A DNA stretch of 64,000 nucleotides from Paenibacillus lacisoli (GCF_030580655.1 NZ_JAUQTB010000008.1:62001-126000), one strand, 5' to 3'. Shown: positions 18,923-27,962, counted from the stretch's first letter. The notes: generated by a model from the sequence alone, not told the origin. Translations and numbers: made by a program.

Positions 18923-21820
18923 CTACGACTTAGTCAAATAATTATAAAGCTTATCCTCTACAGCATGCTCCAATACTAGATTCATGTGTACGACAGGAAG
19001 AGACTCACCGGTATCATTAATCATAGACGCCTGAACGGCACTTTCTGGATCAGGATGGGCTTTTCCTAAATAGTAAAATTCAGTTCCCTCCGCGTCGTCT
19101 TTCTTCACAAATACATGCAGATCAATGCTCAATTGGTCGGCTTCAACAATGACTTTAACTTCCTCAGATTGAAGCGTACGTCTACTTCGTGTCGACCACT
19201 TCAGCACTTGAGAATTAATGAATTCCTCTTGATAATTCGTGCTAGCTTCGACGCCTTCGTGTTTATGGTAGGTTACAAAGATCGGACATGTTTGGTACTT
19301 TGTTTTGTATCCATACATGGTAGAGCTTTCGTCACTGTGCCAGTTCAATAGCTTACAAGACTCTTTTCTTGAGTACTTCTTGTACATCGTAAGCGGCTTG
19401 TTGGCAGCGTACTGTGAGCTTTTGTACATAGCCGTTTGAAGAATATCTGTGACCATCTCTTTAAAATATGGATTATTCCGTAGAGAACCAGCCATAGTGG
19501 GGTGGAATTTAAAACACTGCTGCTCCTCAAAGAATTCGACGATTGGAAGCTCTCCGTATTTCTTTTTCGTAGCTTCCGTGAAGAACGACATATCCAACAC
19601 TCTTTTCACAGAATCAATGACATTAGAATCCATGGAGCATCCTACTTCAGCAAGCTTGTCGGTATAGTCTCTAGATGTGACAAGACTTTCAGAGCCTAAG
19701 AGATCAAGCAACACAATCTCATGCATTCGTTTCCCATTCAGAACCTCAGCAGACAGCATCACTAGATATTTTTGCTCTTGCTCGGTTAAGGGGGGGACTG
19801 TTTCTTTAATCTTCTGTAGAAAATGATAATAGCTAGCGTGTTCATCAGCGAAAATCATTGGATCAATAGAATCGTTGTTCATAAAGTCCATCAAATTCGG
19901 AATTCGATTTAATCTATTTTTGAGATCCTGGTAAGCTTCTCTTAGAATTTTCAAGGCCGTAAGATTGCTATTCCCAATGGAACGATAAATTTGTTGTCTT
20001 GCCACTTCCTCGAAGTTGATGGTGGAGACGCCTCTAATATAACTTGTATCTTTCATATAGCGACGAATATTGTCTTTATTCTGCGACTTGTCACCGGATA
20101 GAGCTATCGGGATGAGATAGTTATTCTTGTAATTCCCGATAAAGTCGATGATCGTGACGAATTCTTTGTTAGCATGCTTACGCAGGCCACGTCCTAACTG
20201 CTGGACGAATATAATGCTGGATTGGGTTTGGCGTAGCATCACCACCTGGTTCACACAGGGAATATCAATACCTTCGTTAAAGATGTCTACAGTAAGTATG
20301 TAGTCAAGATCACCATCTTCAAGCTCAGTGACACGGCGGGAACGTTCTTCCTGACTGTCACTACCTGTTAAAGCTACTGTCTTATATCCTCTCTCATTTA
20401 GCATTTGGGAAAGCTCAATAGCTTCTTCTTTACGGCTACAGAAAATAAGCCCTTTGACCGTCTCTCCAGAATATCCATAGTATTGAATTTTCTCGATTAA
20501 GTAGGAGACTCGCTCGTTCGTGACCAGTTGAGATAGCATACTCGTATCATCAATTAATCGTCCATTGAACTCAAAGTCAGTGACGCCAAAATAGTGAAAC
20601 GGACAGAGCATATCTTCTTCCAAGGCTTCTTGTAGACGGATCTCGTAAGCGATGTTGTAGTCGAATAGCTCATAGAGGTTGAAGTCATCGGTTCGTTCAG
20701 GAGTGGCTGTCATGCCTAACAGAAATTTGGGTTTGAAATGATCAATGATTTTGAGATAAGAGCTTGCCCCCGCCTTATGTACCTCATCGATTAGGATGTA
20801 GTCGAAGGCCTCTGGATCAAAACCTTCAAGGACAGCACTTTTGGAAATGGTCTGGACGGTAGCAAACAGGTACTTAGCATGTAGATCATTACGATTGCCT
20901 GATAAAATGCCGTAGTCGCGATCCTCACCACCAATAATCCGCTGATAGTCGGTCATGGCCTTATGCAGGATTTGCTCCCGGTGTACAACAAACAACATTC
21001 GTTTCGGTTTGAAGTTTCTTACGTCAAAAGCAGAGAGGAAAGTCTTTCCTGTCCCCGTAGCGGAAATAACCATGCCTCTACTAGCACCTGTGCTCCGCAA
21101 TGTCTGGAGATTTGTGAGGGCGCTTTGTTGCATTTTATTAGGTGAGATTGAACTGAAGACCGTCTGTGGAACGGTAGCAGCAGCAACGAAGGGAAGCGCT
21201 TCTTGAGCCCTTTGGTTGGCCTTCCGAACCTCTTCATAGAAAATTTGATAAGCATCGATCCATTTATCCGTTAGTGGGACAGCCTGAGTCCAGACTTTAT
21301 CGAACTCTTTTTGGAACTGTTCCAAAAGCCCGCCATTTTGATAGGAGGTTAACTTGACATTCCATTCGTAGTTGGCTTTTAATGCTGCGGCAGTCAGGTT
21401 GGAGCTGCCCATAATGATTGTGGAATACCCTTCATGCTCAAAGACATACCCTTTGGAGTGAAAGCCATTTAATTCTGTTAGACGAACTTCAACGTTAGTG
21501 ATTTTCAGTAGCTCTTTATAGATTTTAGGTTGATTGAAGTTCAAGTAATTTGAGGTTAGGATTTTCCCGGTGATCCCTCGAGCCTTTAGGTCGGCTAAGT
21601 GAGATTTCAACATTGCCAGGCCGCTCTCCGTAATAAAAGCAACAGAAAAAGTAAAAGAGCGACAACGATCCAACTCTTCCAAGAAAGGAGTAAGAACAAA
21701 ATCAGCGCTATCTTTGTTGTTAACTAGTAGCTTCGGTCTGTATTCGTCTAAAGAATCCAGCTTCTGATCGATAAATGCCCAGTTTAAGGAGTTATTGAGG
21801 TGTTGAATAGAGTTGTCCAT
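18923..21820 (-). CDS. PLD-family nuclease fused to a superfamily-2 helicase
   Basis: 965 aa. The N-terminus carries a phospholipase D-type domain with H121-x-K123 (NGFHSKGYVFE) followed by GSSNLT at 138-143, the expected single HKD site. The helicase follows: SATGTGKT (about 252), IDEVHKAG (about 345), MTATPER (about 370) and the motif VI region QQLGRGLRKH (about 540). A long C-terminal region matches the DUF3427 layout seen in such proteins. Restriction-like fusions of this type occur in defence islands. The start lies 1 nt from the upstream Nudix stop, so the two are one operon. The gene converges on the NERD gene. Catalytic motifs are intact; the DNA substrate is unknown. Confidence 0.9.
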   Translation of the reverse strand: MDNSIQHLNNSLNWAFIDQKLDSLDEYRPKLLVNNKDSADFVLTPFLEELDRCRSFTFSVAFITESGLAMLKSHLADLKARGITGKILTSNYLNFNQPKIYKELLKITNVEVRLTELNGFHSKGYVFEHEGYSTIIMGSSNLTAAALKANYEWNVKLTSYQNGGLLEQFQKEFDKVWTQAVPLTDKWIDAYQIFYEEVRKANQRAQEALPFVAAATVPQTVFSSISPNKMQQSALTNLQTLRSTGASRGMVISATGTGKTFLSAFDVRNFKPKRMLFVVHREQILHKAMTDYQRIIGGEDRDYGILSGNRNDLHAKYLFATVQTISKSAVLEGFDPEAFDYILIDEVHKAGASSYLKIIDHFKPKFLLGMTATPERTDDFNLYELFDYNIAYEIRLQEALEEDMLCPFHYFGVTDFEFNGRLIDDTSMLSQLVTNERVSYLIEKIQYYGYSGETVKGLIFCSRKEEAIELSQMLNERGYKTVALTGSDSQEERSRRVTELEDGDLDYILTVDIFNEGIDIPCVNQVVMLRQTQSSIIFVQQLGRGLRKHANKEFVTIIDFIGNYKNNYLIPIALSGDKSQNKDNIRRYMKDTSYIRGVSTINFEEVARQQIYRSIGNSNLTALKILREAYQDLKNRLNRIPNLMDFMNNDSIDPMIFADEHASYYHFLQKIKETVPPLTEQEQKYLVMLSAEVLNGKRMHEIVLLDLLGSESLVTSRDYTDKLAEVGCSMDSNVIDSVKRVLDMSFFTEATKKKYGELPIVEFFEEQQCFKFHPTMAGSLRNNPYFKEMVTDILQTAMYKSSQYAANKPLTMYKKYSRKESCKLLNWHSDESSTMYGYKTKYQTCPIFVTYHKHEGVEASTNYQEEFINSQVLKWSTRSRRTLQSEEVKVIVEADQLSIDLHVFVKKDDAEGTEFYYLGKAHPDPESAVQASMINDTGESLPVVHMNLVLEHAVEDKLYNYLTKS

Positions 21821-21821
21821 G

Positions 21822-22220
21822 TTATTGGGTCATTTGCTCCTGTATTTTGGTGACAGCCGGAAGATCTGCAGGTGCCCAATCCAAGGACATTAACTCATTC
21901 GGAGTTAGCCAGCGGATGGCAACATGTTCACTCAAGGTAGGAGTGCCACTAATTAAATTACAATAGAAAGTAGACAGATGAACAAACCCAAAATCATATT
22001 CATAAATGGTGGTCTCAATGGCCTCGCCAATTTCGATTCCACAATTCATCTCTTCGTCAATTTCTCTTGTTAATGCTTCTTGCGGTGTCTCGCCTTCCTC
22101 AATTTTGCCGCCAGGGAACTCCCATTTATACGCTAATGCTTTAGTTGCCCCGCGTTGAGCACACAGGATTTTACCATTCTCAACGATGACGGCTCCTACG
22201 ACATGAATGTGCTTCTTCAT
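21822..22220 (-). CDS. MutT/Nudix hydrolase, probable (deoxy)nucleoside triphosphate pyrophosphohydrolase
   Basis: 132 aa, AGG-type site before ATG. The Nudix box is complete: GGKIEEGETPQEALTREIDEE (about residues 37-57), with metal-binding REIDEE. It resembles the MutT/CtfG group that hydrolyses 8-oxo-dGTP or other non-standard NTPs. It directly precedes the PLD-helicase gene with 1 nt between them. It might clean the nucleotide pool, or remove a nucleotide used by the helicase partner. That second role is speculation. Confidence 0.88.
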   Translation of the reverse strand: MKKHIHVVGAVIVENGKILCAQRGATKALAYKWEFPGGKIEEGETPQEALTREIDEEMNCGIEIGEAIETTIYEYDFGFVHLSTFYCNLISGTPTLSEHVAIRWLTPNELMSLDWAPADLPAVTKIQEQMTQ

Positions 22221-22284
22221 CAGTTACCTCCGAGGATGTAATTAATTTGTGATGTAATGTATTCTACATTTATTATTCTATTTT

Positions 22285-22290
22285 ATTATA
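22285..22290 (-). promoter_or_regulatory. Probable -10 of the Nudix/PLD-helicase operon
   Basis: TATAAT on the minus strand lies in a very AT-rich stretch about 65 bp before the Nudix start. The -35 region (TTTCAT, 22308-22313) is poor. Confidence 0.4.
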
Positions 22291-22466
22291 ATATTAGGAA
22301 GTAAGCCATGAAAGGTGGGAAGCTTGTTGCTTAGGCATGACTCTCTGCTAACGTAAGAATGTTCGTACCGTAATCGGTGAAATTAGGCATTGAATTTAGT
22401 CTGCATATTTCTGTGTCCTAACCTTAGATATGATATGATGAGTAAAACCAGTACAGTGGAGGGGAC

Positions 22467-22703
22467 ATGATGATTCCCAAGAAAATGGATCAGCAATCCG
22501 TAAGAACGATAAAGTCCATTCTTCAACAACTCAACATCAATCATTCTCGTGTAGTCATCGACCTGGAAAAGCAGACTGTTGAGGCTCAAGAGGAAGATTA
22601 CTCGGTTGATGACCTTTTGGAGGCAGCTGGTTCATTAACGCCTGAACGTGGGAAAGAGCTTCAAGAAGAGATCAACAGGTCGCGCGAGGAATGGAATGCA
22701 TGA
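22467..22703 (+). CDS. Putative antitoxin of a VapBC-type pair
   Basis: 78 aa, GGAGGGG before a double ATG (22467 or 22470). The protein is acidic and helical, with no obvious known DNA-binding fold, and ends in ERGKELQEEINRSREEWNA, a likely toxin-binding helix. It is called an antitoxin because its TGA overlaps the ATG of a PIN-domain gene in the arrangement ATGA. Two TATGAT boxes (22429-22439) lie upstream as possible -10 elements. Antitoxins of this type usually repress their own operon. Confidence 0.75.
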   Translation: MMIPKKMDQQSVRTIKSILQQLNINHSRVVIDLEKQTVEAQEEDYSVDDLLEAAGSLTPERGKELQEEINRSREEWNA

Positions 22704-23095
22704 GCAATGGTTATCTTCTTGACACGAATATTGCCATTGCGATCCTTATTAGTGAGAAGAAAGTTATTGATTTTATTCAACAGGCATCGCGTGATCAAAT
22801 GCCAATTTATTTTTCGACGATTACTGTTGCTGAAGTGTTCTCAGGTTTAAAACCAGAGGAGCAACTCCGTACAGAAAAGCTGTTTACCGCCAAAAGATGT
22901 CTAGATGTAACATCAGAAATTGCAAAGTGGGCCGGAACACTTCGTAAGGATCTTCAGGGGAAAGGCCGTAAGCTAAAAACCCCGGATGCACTTATTATTG
23001 CGACAGCCTGGTTTCACGAACTTACACTAGTGTCTAGAGACTCTGATATGAGAGTTGTCCACGAATTAGATATTCCACTTTTCAGCATGGAATAA
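22700..23095 (+). CDS. vapC: PIN-domain ribonuclease toxin (VapC-type)
   Basis: 131 aa from ATG 22700, which overlaps the upstream stop (ATGA); an in-frame ATG at 22691 is less likely. The PIN acidic residues are visible: D in LLDTNIAIAI, E in VAEVFSGL, D in KTPDALIIATA and D in SRDSDMRV. VapC toxins cut specific RNAs and are held inactive by the upstream antitoxin. The pair stabilises neighbouring DNA or acts in stress or phage defence. It lies at the right edge of the AT-rich island. Confidence 0.9.
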   Translation: MSNGYLLDTNIAIAILISEKKVIDFIQQASRDQMPIYFSTITVAEVFSGLKPEEQLRTEKLFTAKRCLDVTSEIAKWAGTLRKDLQGKGRKLKTPDALIIATAWFHELTLVSRDSDMRVVHELDIPLFSME

Positions 23096-23100
23096 ATTTA

Positions 23101-23158
23101 AAAAGGTATCTTAGCCAGCTCACCTTGAACAAGGGAGCTGGCTAAGGTACCTTTTATT
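23101..23158. terminator. Strong terminator after the toxin-antitoxin genes
   Basis: A long stem (AAAAGGTA, TTAGCCAGCTC with complement GAGCTGGCTAA, TACCTTTT) surrounds a CCTTG/CAAGG tip and has A and T tails. It marks the right boundary of the defence island and also suits the convergent regulator gene. Confidence 0.9.
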
Positions 23159-23244
23159 TTGGGCTTCTCAGCCTAAGAGCGGCCAGGTTATCGGGTCTTT
23201 CTTATAGTGGTATGAAGTAATGGCGTCATGTGTAAGGTGAGAGT

Positions 23245-24870
23245 CTAGGATGTGGCTGACGAGCGCTTGCCGCCCAACCTACTACTATCCCTCTCCTTCC
23301 GATACTCATTAGGCGTCCAGCCGGTATCCTGCTTGAACACCTTCGAGAAATATGAATAATTCGCATACCCCACCTTGCTGGCCACGGCATACACCGACAA
23401 CGACGTCGTTTCCAGCAGCCGCTTGGCGGCTTGGATGCGGGTTTGGGTTATGAACGTTCCCAGCGAGACGCCGGTTTCCTTCTTGAACAGCCTCGCCAGA
23501 TAATCCGGGTTCAGATACACAATCTCAGCTAGGCTCGTGCGGGTCAGATCGTCTCCATAGTGCGTCTCAATATACTGCTTGATCTCTTCCACTACAGACT
23601 GCGGCTGCTCGGTGAATTGGCGGTAGTCCGCCGCGGTGTTCACCAGATAGATCAGGTATTTCTCCATATCCTCGATGGAGTTCAGGGACTGGATGAACAG
23701 CTGGTCGTTCACTCTTCCCGTATACAGCTTGTGGGCCTGAATTTGTTTGCTCTTGAGATAGGCGTAGACGAGCTGGACGATATCCAGACGGAACTGGCTT
23801 AGGACAGAGGCGGTAATAACTCGGCCTTGGACAAGTGTATGCAGGTATTGGGTGGTCTTTTCCAGAAAAGCGTCCGGAAGGTCCTGATTCAACAGCTCCT
23901 CGAGAAGGGACAGGTTTGGCGGTGTATAGCTGACTTCCGGCAGCGGATGGTGGTCCAGCCACAGGTTCTGGTTGCGCTGCTTGACCATCTCCTCGTTCCG
24001 ATTGAGCAGATCCCGGATGACGGGATGGACGGACTCCAGCCAGGCAGAGGCAGCCATACAGGTAGCGACATCGCATTTAAGAATCTGATTAGCCTTCGCA
24101 ATGAATGATGAGCAGATGGATTCCATGATGGATGAATCGAAGGACTCGTTCCCTTTCAGGATCGCAACCCAGCTGTAGTCTTTATGCTCAAGCACGGTCT
24201 CGACGGAAAAGGAAGGGTGCTGGAAAAGCTCGGACAGCACGTTAAGGAACGCGTAATCGAACAGATCCTTGTCTTCCTTGCCCAGGCTGCGGTCGTACGG
24301 GAAGAGGTGGATCAGAACAGGCAGGAAGAGATCGGTCATCTGGTAGGATAGGTTCTGCTCCTGAATGGACAGGGCGATGCTGGCCGGATCGGCGGCGGAT
24401 TTGGCTTTGATTCGTTTCTGCCAGAAGTGCTCCACCATCTTACGCTCATTTTTCTTCCACAGCTGTCCCTCACGGATGGCCTGCTCATTACTCTGCTGCT
24501 CTCTGGCCTGGTAGGCGGCCTTGGAGATAATGAGGGTCAACTTATCGAACGCAATCGGCTTGAGAAAATAATCAAAGCTGTGCAGCTCAACCGCTTTCTG
24601 CGCGTAGTTGAAGTCGGCATAGTTCGTGAGGAAGATGGTCTGGATGCTGTACTGCTCCTCCCGGATCCAGGCCAGCAGCTCCAGCCCGCTGCCCTGCGGC
24701 ATCTCGATATCACAGATGAGAATCTGGACGGAATGGTTTTGCAGTATCCCACGCGCCTGGGCAATGTTATACGCGGTATAGACCTGCTCAAAGGAAAGGG
24801 CCTTCCAATCGATTTTCTGTTCCAACGCAGACACGACAAAATAATCATCATCCACCAGCAGCACATTCAT
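23245..24870 (-). CDS. YesN-type response regulator with AraC helix-turn-helix
   Basis: 541 aa from the second ATG (24870), which is better spaced to GAGGAG than the one at 24876. The receiver domain has the acidic pair VDDDY, phospho-acceptor Asp in ICDIEMPQGSG (about 53) and Lys in YFLKPI (about 103). After a long linker of about 280 residues come two AraC helix-turn-helix motifs, including LARLFKKETGVSLGTF and YFSKVFKQDTGWTPNEYRK. It is 15 nt after the YesM-like kinase gene. It probably activates the divergent importer operon at 26999, through the repeats near 26718-26811. Confidence 0.93.
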   Translation of the reverse strand: MNVLLVDDDYFVVSALEQKIDWKALSFEQVYTAYNIAQARGILQNHSVQILICDIEMPQGSGLELLAWIREEQYSIQTIFLTNYADFNYAQKAVELHSFDYFLKPIAFDKLTLIISKAAYQAREQQSNEQAIREGQLWKKNERKMVEHFWQKRIKAKSAADPASIALSIQEQNLSYQMTDLFLPVLIHLFPYDRSLGKEDKDLFDYAFLNVLSELFQHPSFSVETVLEHKDYSWVAILKGNESFDSSIMESICSSFIAKANQILKCDVATCMAASAWLESVHPVIRDLLNRNEEMVKQRNQNLWLDHHPLPEVSYTPPNLSLLEELLNQDLPDAFLEKTTQYLHTLVQGRVITASVLSQFRLDIVQLVYAYLKSKQIQAHKLYTGRVNDQLFIQSLNSIEDMEKYLIYLVNTAADYRQFTEQPQSVVEEIKQYIETHYGDDLTRTSLAEIVYLNPDYLARLFKKETGVSLGTFITQTRIQAAKRLLETTSLSVYAVASKVGYANYSYFSKVFKQDTGWTPNEYRKERDSSRLGGKRSSATS

Positions 24871-24885
24871 TTCCATTCTCCTCTC

Positions 24886-26610
24886 TTACACGATCTTCGC
24901 CGCAGGCTGGGGAAGGGTGAGGGTTACACAGGCCCCGCCGCTATGACGATTGTAGAATTCCACCTTGGCCTGCTGCCCATAGAGCAGTTCCAGTCTCTGC
25001 AGCGTATTCATAATCCCGATTCGTTTGCCTTCCGTCTGTTCAAGAGGCTTGCCCTGTACAAGTCGTTCCAATATATCCTCGGGAAATCCTGGCCCTGTAT
25101 CTGCAATCTCGATGACGGTCATTTCCGGGTTCCCGGCCGGCTGGTACACCTTGATTTCAATCTGCAGTTTATGTTCTCTGGACACCGCGTATTTGACGGC
25201 ATTCTCGATAAAGGTCTGGATGACCAGCGGGGGAAGAGTGACGTCTGCTGTATTCTCCTGCTGCTGGATATGATAACGCAGGGCATTGCGGTAGCGGTGC
25301 TTCTGAATCTCCAGATAGATCCGGACATGAGCGATCTCATCCTCCAAGCGGACAAAATTCTCCCCGTGCTGGAAAATATACCGCAGGTATGTGGAGGTGG
25401 ACAGGCTCATATACTCAATCTCTTGATACATCTGCATCTGTGCCATGCTGTAGATGTTCGTCAGGCAGTTCAGGAAGAAGTGGGGATTGATCTGCAGCTT
25501 CATATAATCCAGGGTGATTCGCTGCTTATCCAGTTCCTGCTCATACATCTCGATTTTGATCGCTTTAATCTGTTCAACCAGGCCCCTGAACTGCGTATTT
25601 GCCTGTTCCAGCTCAATAATCTCTGAGTTTCGGAAATCAAGCGGCTCACCGTCCTCCTGAATGCGGGTCAGGTTCCTGGAGAAGCTCTGAATCGGCTTCA
25701 ACAGCTTGGTATGGAAATACAGGATCACGAAGCATACCGTACAGACCAGCACGAGGAAGAGGAGCAGAATCAGCAGCTGAGCCACCATGATTTTCTCGAA
25801 CACGCCGAATTGAATGACCATCTGTGCCTTGAAGGACGCATTGGAGAACCCCTGAGTGACGGTCGTCCGGGATTGGGCCAAACTCAGCAGAGACGCCAGT
25901 CCCTTTTGCTGGTCTTCGGCTTGAGCCGGGATCACACTGGACAAAGGCCTACCGTCCTGATCCACCAGGGAGGAGAAGCCATTCTCCCCCAGATTAATCT
26001 GCTGCAAGGGCTGAATCAGATCATCGGCGGAGATGAGGCAGATCAGATGCCGGTTATGAAAGGGAACGATATTCATGATGTAGTATTGATCTTGGATAAG
26101 GATCGGTGTCCAGTTAGAGTAAAATTTCTCGTACACCCTGCTGTCATCGGTATAGGAGATAATCTGCTTCTTGAGCTCCTCGTACTCGGCAAAGGATAAC
26201 GACATGGGAGCGTAGTTGAGAAAGTAGTGTTCATTTTTCAAATAAAAGAAGAAGTTATACGACTGCCCGTAGTTCTTCTGCAGCTCGGTATACCGTTTGC
26301 GCAGGTTGTCGCTGGATTTGAGAAACTGGTCAAAGGACGTGCCCGGGGTGTCCATCGTCTTGGCGCTGTCATCGTTGGCAAGGGTCCAGCCCATATAGTG
26401 ATTAATGTAGGCAAAATCATGGTTGATCCGGTTGATGTACAGCTCCGCCGTATCCTGCAGATACCTTCTGGACTGCTCCTTCACCATGGAGATCGACACG
26501 ATGCTGATCACGAAATCCAAGATTAACGCCACGCCGGCAATGAGGAGCATGATCTTCACATAATGTCTGATCGGACGCGGCTTATTCACGGTCACATCCA
26601 TAGGTTGCAC
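24886..26610 (-). CDS. YesM-type sensor histidine kinase
   Basis: About 574 aa from GTG 26610, chosen because AGGAAAGG precedes it by 7 nt; ATG 26601 is also possible, and longer open sequence upstream is not conserved-looking. The first membrane helix (YVKIMLLIAGVALILDFVISIV) is followed by an extracellular sensor of about 230 residues, a second helix (LLILLLFLVLVCTVCFVILYF), HAMP, the phospho-histidine box QINPHFFLN and an HATPase_c domain with NAVKYAV and DTGPGFP. Lytic-type YesM kinases sense sugars at the cell surface. It pairs with the regulator downstream and diverges from the importer it likely controls. Confidence 0.93.
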   Translation of the reverse strand: MQPMDVTVNKPRPIRHYVKIMLLIAGVALILDFVISIVSISMVKEQSRRYLQDTAELYINRINHDFAYINHYMGWTLANDDSAKTMDTPGTSFDQFLKSSDNLRKRYTELQKNYGQSYNFFFYLKNEHYFLNYAPMSLSFAEYEELKKQIISYTDDSRVYEKFYSNWTPILIQDQYYIMNIVPFHNRHLICLISADDLIQPLQQINLGENGFSSLVDQDGRPLSSVIPAQAEDQQKGLASLLSLAQSRTTVTQGFSNASFKAQMVIQFGVFEKIMVAQLLILLLFLVLVCTVCFVILYFHTKLLKPIQSFSRNLTRIQEDGEPLDFRNSEIIELEQANTQFRGLVEQIKAIKIEMYEQELDKQRITLDYMKLQINPHFFLNCLTNIYSMAQMQMYQEIEYMSLSTSTYLRYIFQHGENFVRLEDEIAHVRIYLEIQKHRYRNALRYHIQQQENTADVTLPPLVIQTFIENAVKYAVSREHKLQIEIKVYQPAGNPEMTVIEIADTGPGFPEDILERLVQGKPLEQTEGKRIGIMNTLQRLELLYGQQAKVEFYNRHSGGACVTLTLPQPAAKIV

Positions 26611-26636
26611 AACGCTTCCTTTCCTGTCATCTACAT

Positions 26637-26650
26637 TGAATACGTTTACA
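26637..26650. promoter_or_regulatory. Candidate cre (CcpA) site
   Basis: TGAATACGTTTACA matches the consensus TGWAANCGNTNWCA at all but one position. It lies about 16 bp downstream of the minus-strand -10 box, where CcpA would block transcription of the two-component operon when a preferred sugar is present. Confidence 0.6.
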
Positions 26651-26665
26651 TCAGCTGGTACCGCT

Positions 26666-26671
26666 ATTATA
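26666..26671 (-). promoter_or_regulatory. -10 box for the YesM/YesN operon
   Basis: TATAAT on the minus strand, 56 bp before the chosen kinase start. No good -35 is seen at 17 bp. Confidence 0.5.
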
Positions 26672-26717
26672 AAACGTACACGAAAGAAAAACACAGCTAA
26701 CTCGAACATTTTGAAAT

Positions 26718-26811
26718 AAAGTCCGAATCGTATCAGCGAAAGTCTGAATAAGAGCAGTGGCTGAAGTTCTATTCCAGAGAGAGAAGATGCAGACGATGAG
26801 AACGTCCGAAT
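26718..26811 (+). promoter_or_regulatory. Phased direct repeats, likely response-regulator sites
   Basis: AAAGTCCGAAT (26718-26728) and AAAGTCTGAAT (26739-26749) differ at one base and start exactly 21 bp apart, two helical turns. AACGTCCGAAT (26801-26811) is a third near-copy 62 bp on. AraC-type regulators bind such tandem half-sites. Confidence 0.5.
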
Positions 26812-26998
26812 CCAACCTTCAGAAGGTCCAGATAACATCAGTGAGGCAGGCGTATACTCAAATTGTTCTAACAGCCAGCCAAACAAATGAAAGCGCTATA
26901 TAAGTTGGCGGACCCATCGCCTCTGGTTGAGGAGAAGGCTCCTGCCGGAAAGGCTGGACATATGCATTTGTCAGATATGAGAAGGAAGGGGATCTGAT

Positions 26999-27949
26999 GT
27001 GAAGACAGCTGAATTCATTCAAGCTCAAGGGATGAAGGGCGGGCGTCGTCATCGACGCATCGGGCAGATCCGCAGGAACTGGGGCTTGTACTTGCTGCTG
27101 CTGCCCGCAGTTGTGCTGCTCTTATTATTTGCCTATATCCCGATGTACGGCCTGGTGATCGCCTTCAAGGACTACAGCCCCGCGCTGGGGATCTGGGGAA
27201 GTCCATGGGCTGGGCTCAAGTACTTCGAGAAGTTCTTCAACTCTTATCAATTTACTACGACGATTACCAACACACTGTGGATCAGCCTGTACAGCATCGC
27301 CACCTTTCCGATTCCGATCATGCTTGCCCTGATGATCAATCAGCTGCGGGAGAACCGGTTCAAGCGATTTTTCCAGACGGTGACGTACATGCCGCATTTT
27401 ATCTCCACGGTCGTGATGGTCGGCCTAATGCTGATTCTGTTCTCGCCAAGCACAGGCCTGATCGGGAATATCTTCAGCCTGTTCGGTGCGCAGGCCCCTA
27501 ATCTGATGGGTTCAGCCGGCCTGTTCAGCAGTGTCTATGTATGGTCTGACGTGTGGCAGCATACCGGCTGGGACAGCATTATCTACATTGCTGCACTGTC
27601 TGCGGTCAATCCGAGCCTGTACGAGGCAGCTACGATGGACGGGGCCAGCCGCTGGCAGAAGATCCGCTATATCGATATTCCGATGCTGATGCCTACTGTG
27701 GTCACCCTGCTGATCCTGCGCGTCGGCAGTCTGCTCGGCGTAGGCTTCGAGAAGGTGTATCTGATGCAGAACAATCTGAATATCAGCTCCAGTGAAGTTA
27801 TCTCGACATACGTGTACAAAATCGGGATGCTCAGCAGCCAATACAGCTACTCCTCAGCGATCAACCTAGCCAATACGGTCATCAATTTCATGCTGCTGAT
27901 TCTGGTTAACCAGATTTCGAAGAAGTACAGCAAGAACAGCCTGTGGTAA
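26999..27949 (+). CDS. LplB-type sugar ABC transporter permease
   Basis: 316 aa, GTG start after AAGGAAGGGG. Six membrane helices are expected, starting with WGLYLLLLPAVVLLLLFAYIPMYGLVIAF. The permease EAA-type loop reads YEAATMDGASRWQKI (about residue 208). It forms the membrane channel with the next gene product. The operon has no ATPase gene, so a shared ATPase such as MsmX probably energises it. The substrate is likely a di- or oligosaccharide, from the neighbouring ThuA-like and oxidoreductase genes. Confidence 0.93.
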   Translation: MKTAEFIQAQGMKGGRRHRRIGQIRRNWGLYLLLLPAVVLLLLFAYIPMYGLVIAFKDYSPALGIWGSPWAGLKYFEKFFNSYQFTTTITNTLWISLYSIATFPIPIMLALMINQLRENRFKRFFQTVTYMPHFISTVVMVGLMLILFSPSTGLIGNIFSLFGAQAPNLMGSAGLFSSVYVWSDVWQHTGWDSIIYIAALSAVNPSLYEAATMDGASRWQKIRYIDIPMLMPTVVTLLILRVGSLLGVGFEKVYLMQNNLNISSSEVISTYVYKIGMLSSQYSYSSAINLANTVINFMLLILVNQISKKYSKNSLW

Positions 27950-27962
27950 GGAGGAAGGAACC

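Larger units (their letters stand above)
26611..26998. other. Divergent intergenic control region
   Basis: This 388-bp stretch lies between the kinase and the importer operon. It holds the cre-like site, the minus-strand -10 box and the phased repeats listed separately. I saw no convincing gene. A long open frame across part of it on the minus strand lacks a ribosome site and family features. Confidence 0.7.

Noticed and set aside
2..22220. DISARM or BREX system
   Set aside because: A SNF2 helicase, methyltransferase-like protein and PLD protein are present, but there is no DrmB/DUF1998, BrxZ/PglZ, BrxC or PglX. The methyltransferases are type I.
24427..25626. Long plus-strand open frame across the YesN/YesM genes
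   Set aside because: It is antisense to clear response-regulator and kinase genes and has no family features or ribosome site.
26611..26886. N-terminal extension of the YesM-like kinase
   Set aside because: The added residues are not kinase-like and the well-placed ribosome site lies later, before 26610. The region holds regulatory sites.
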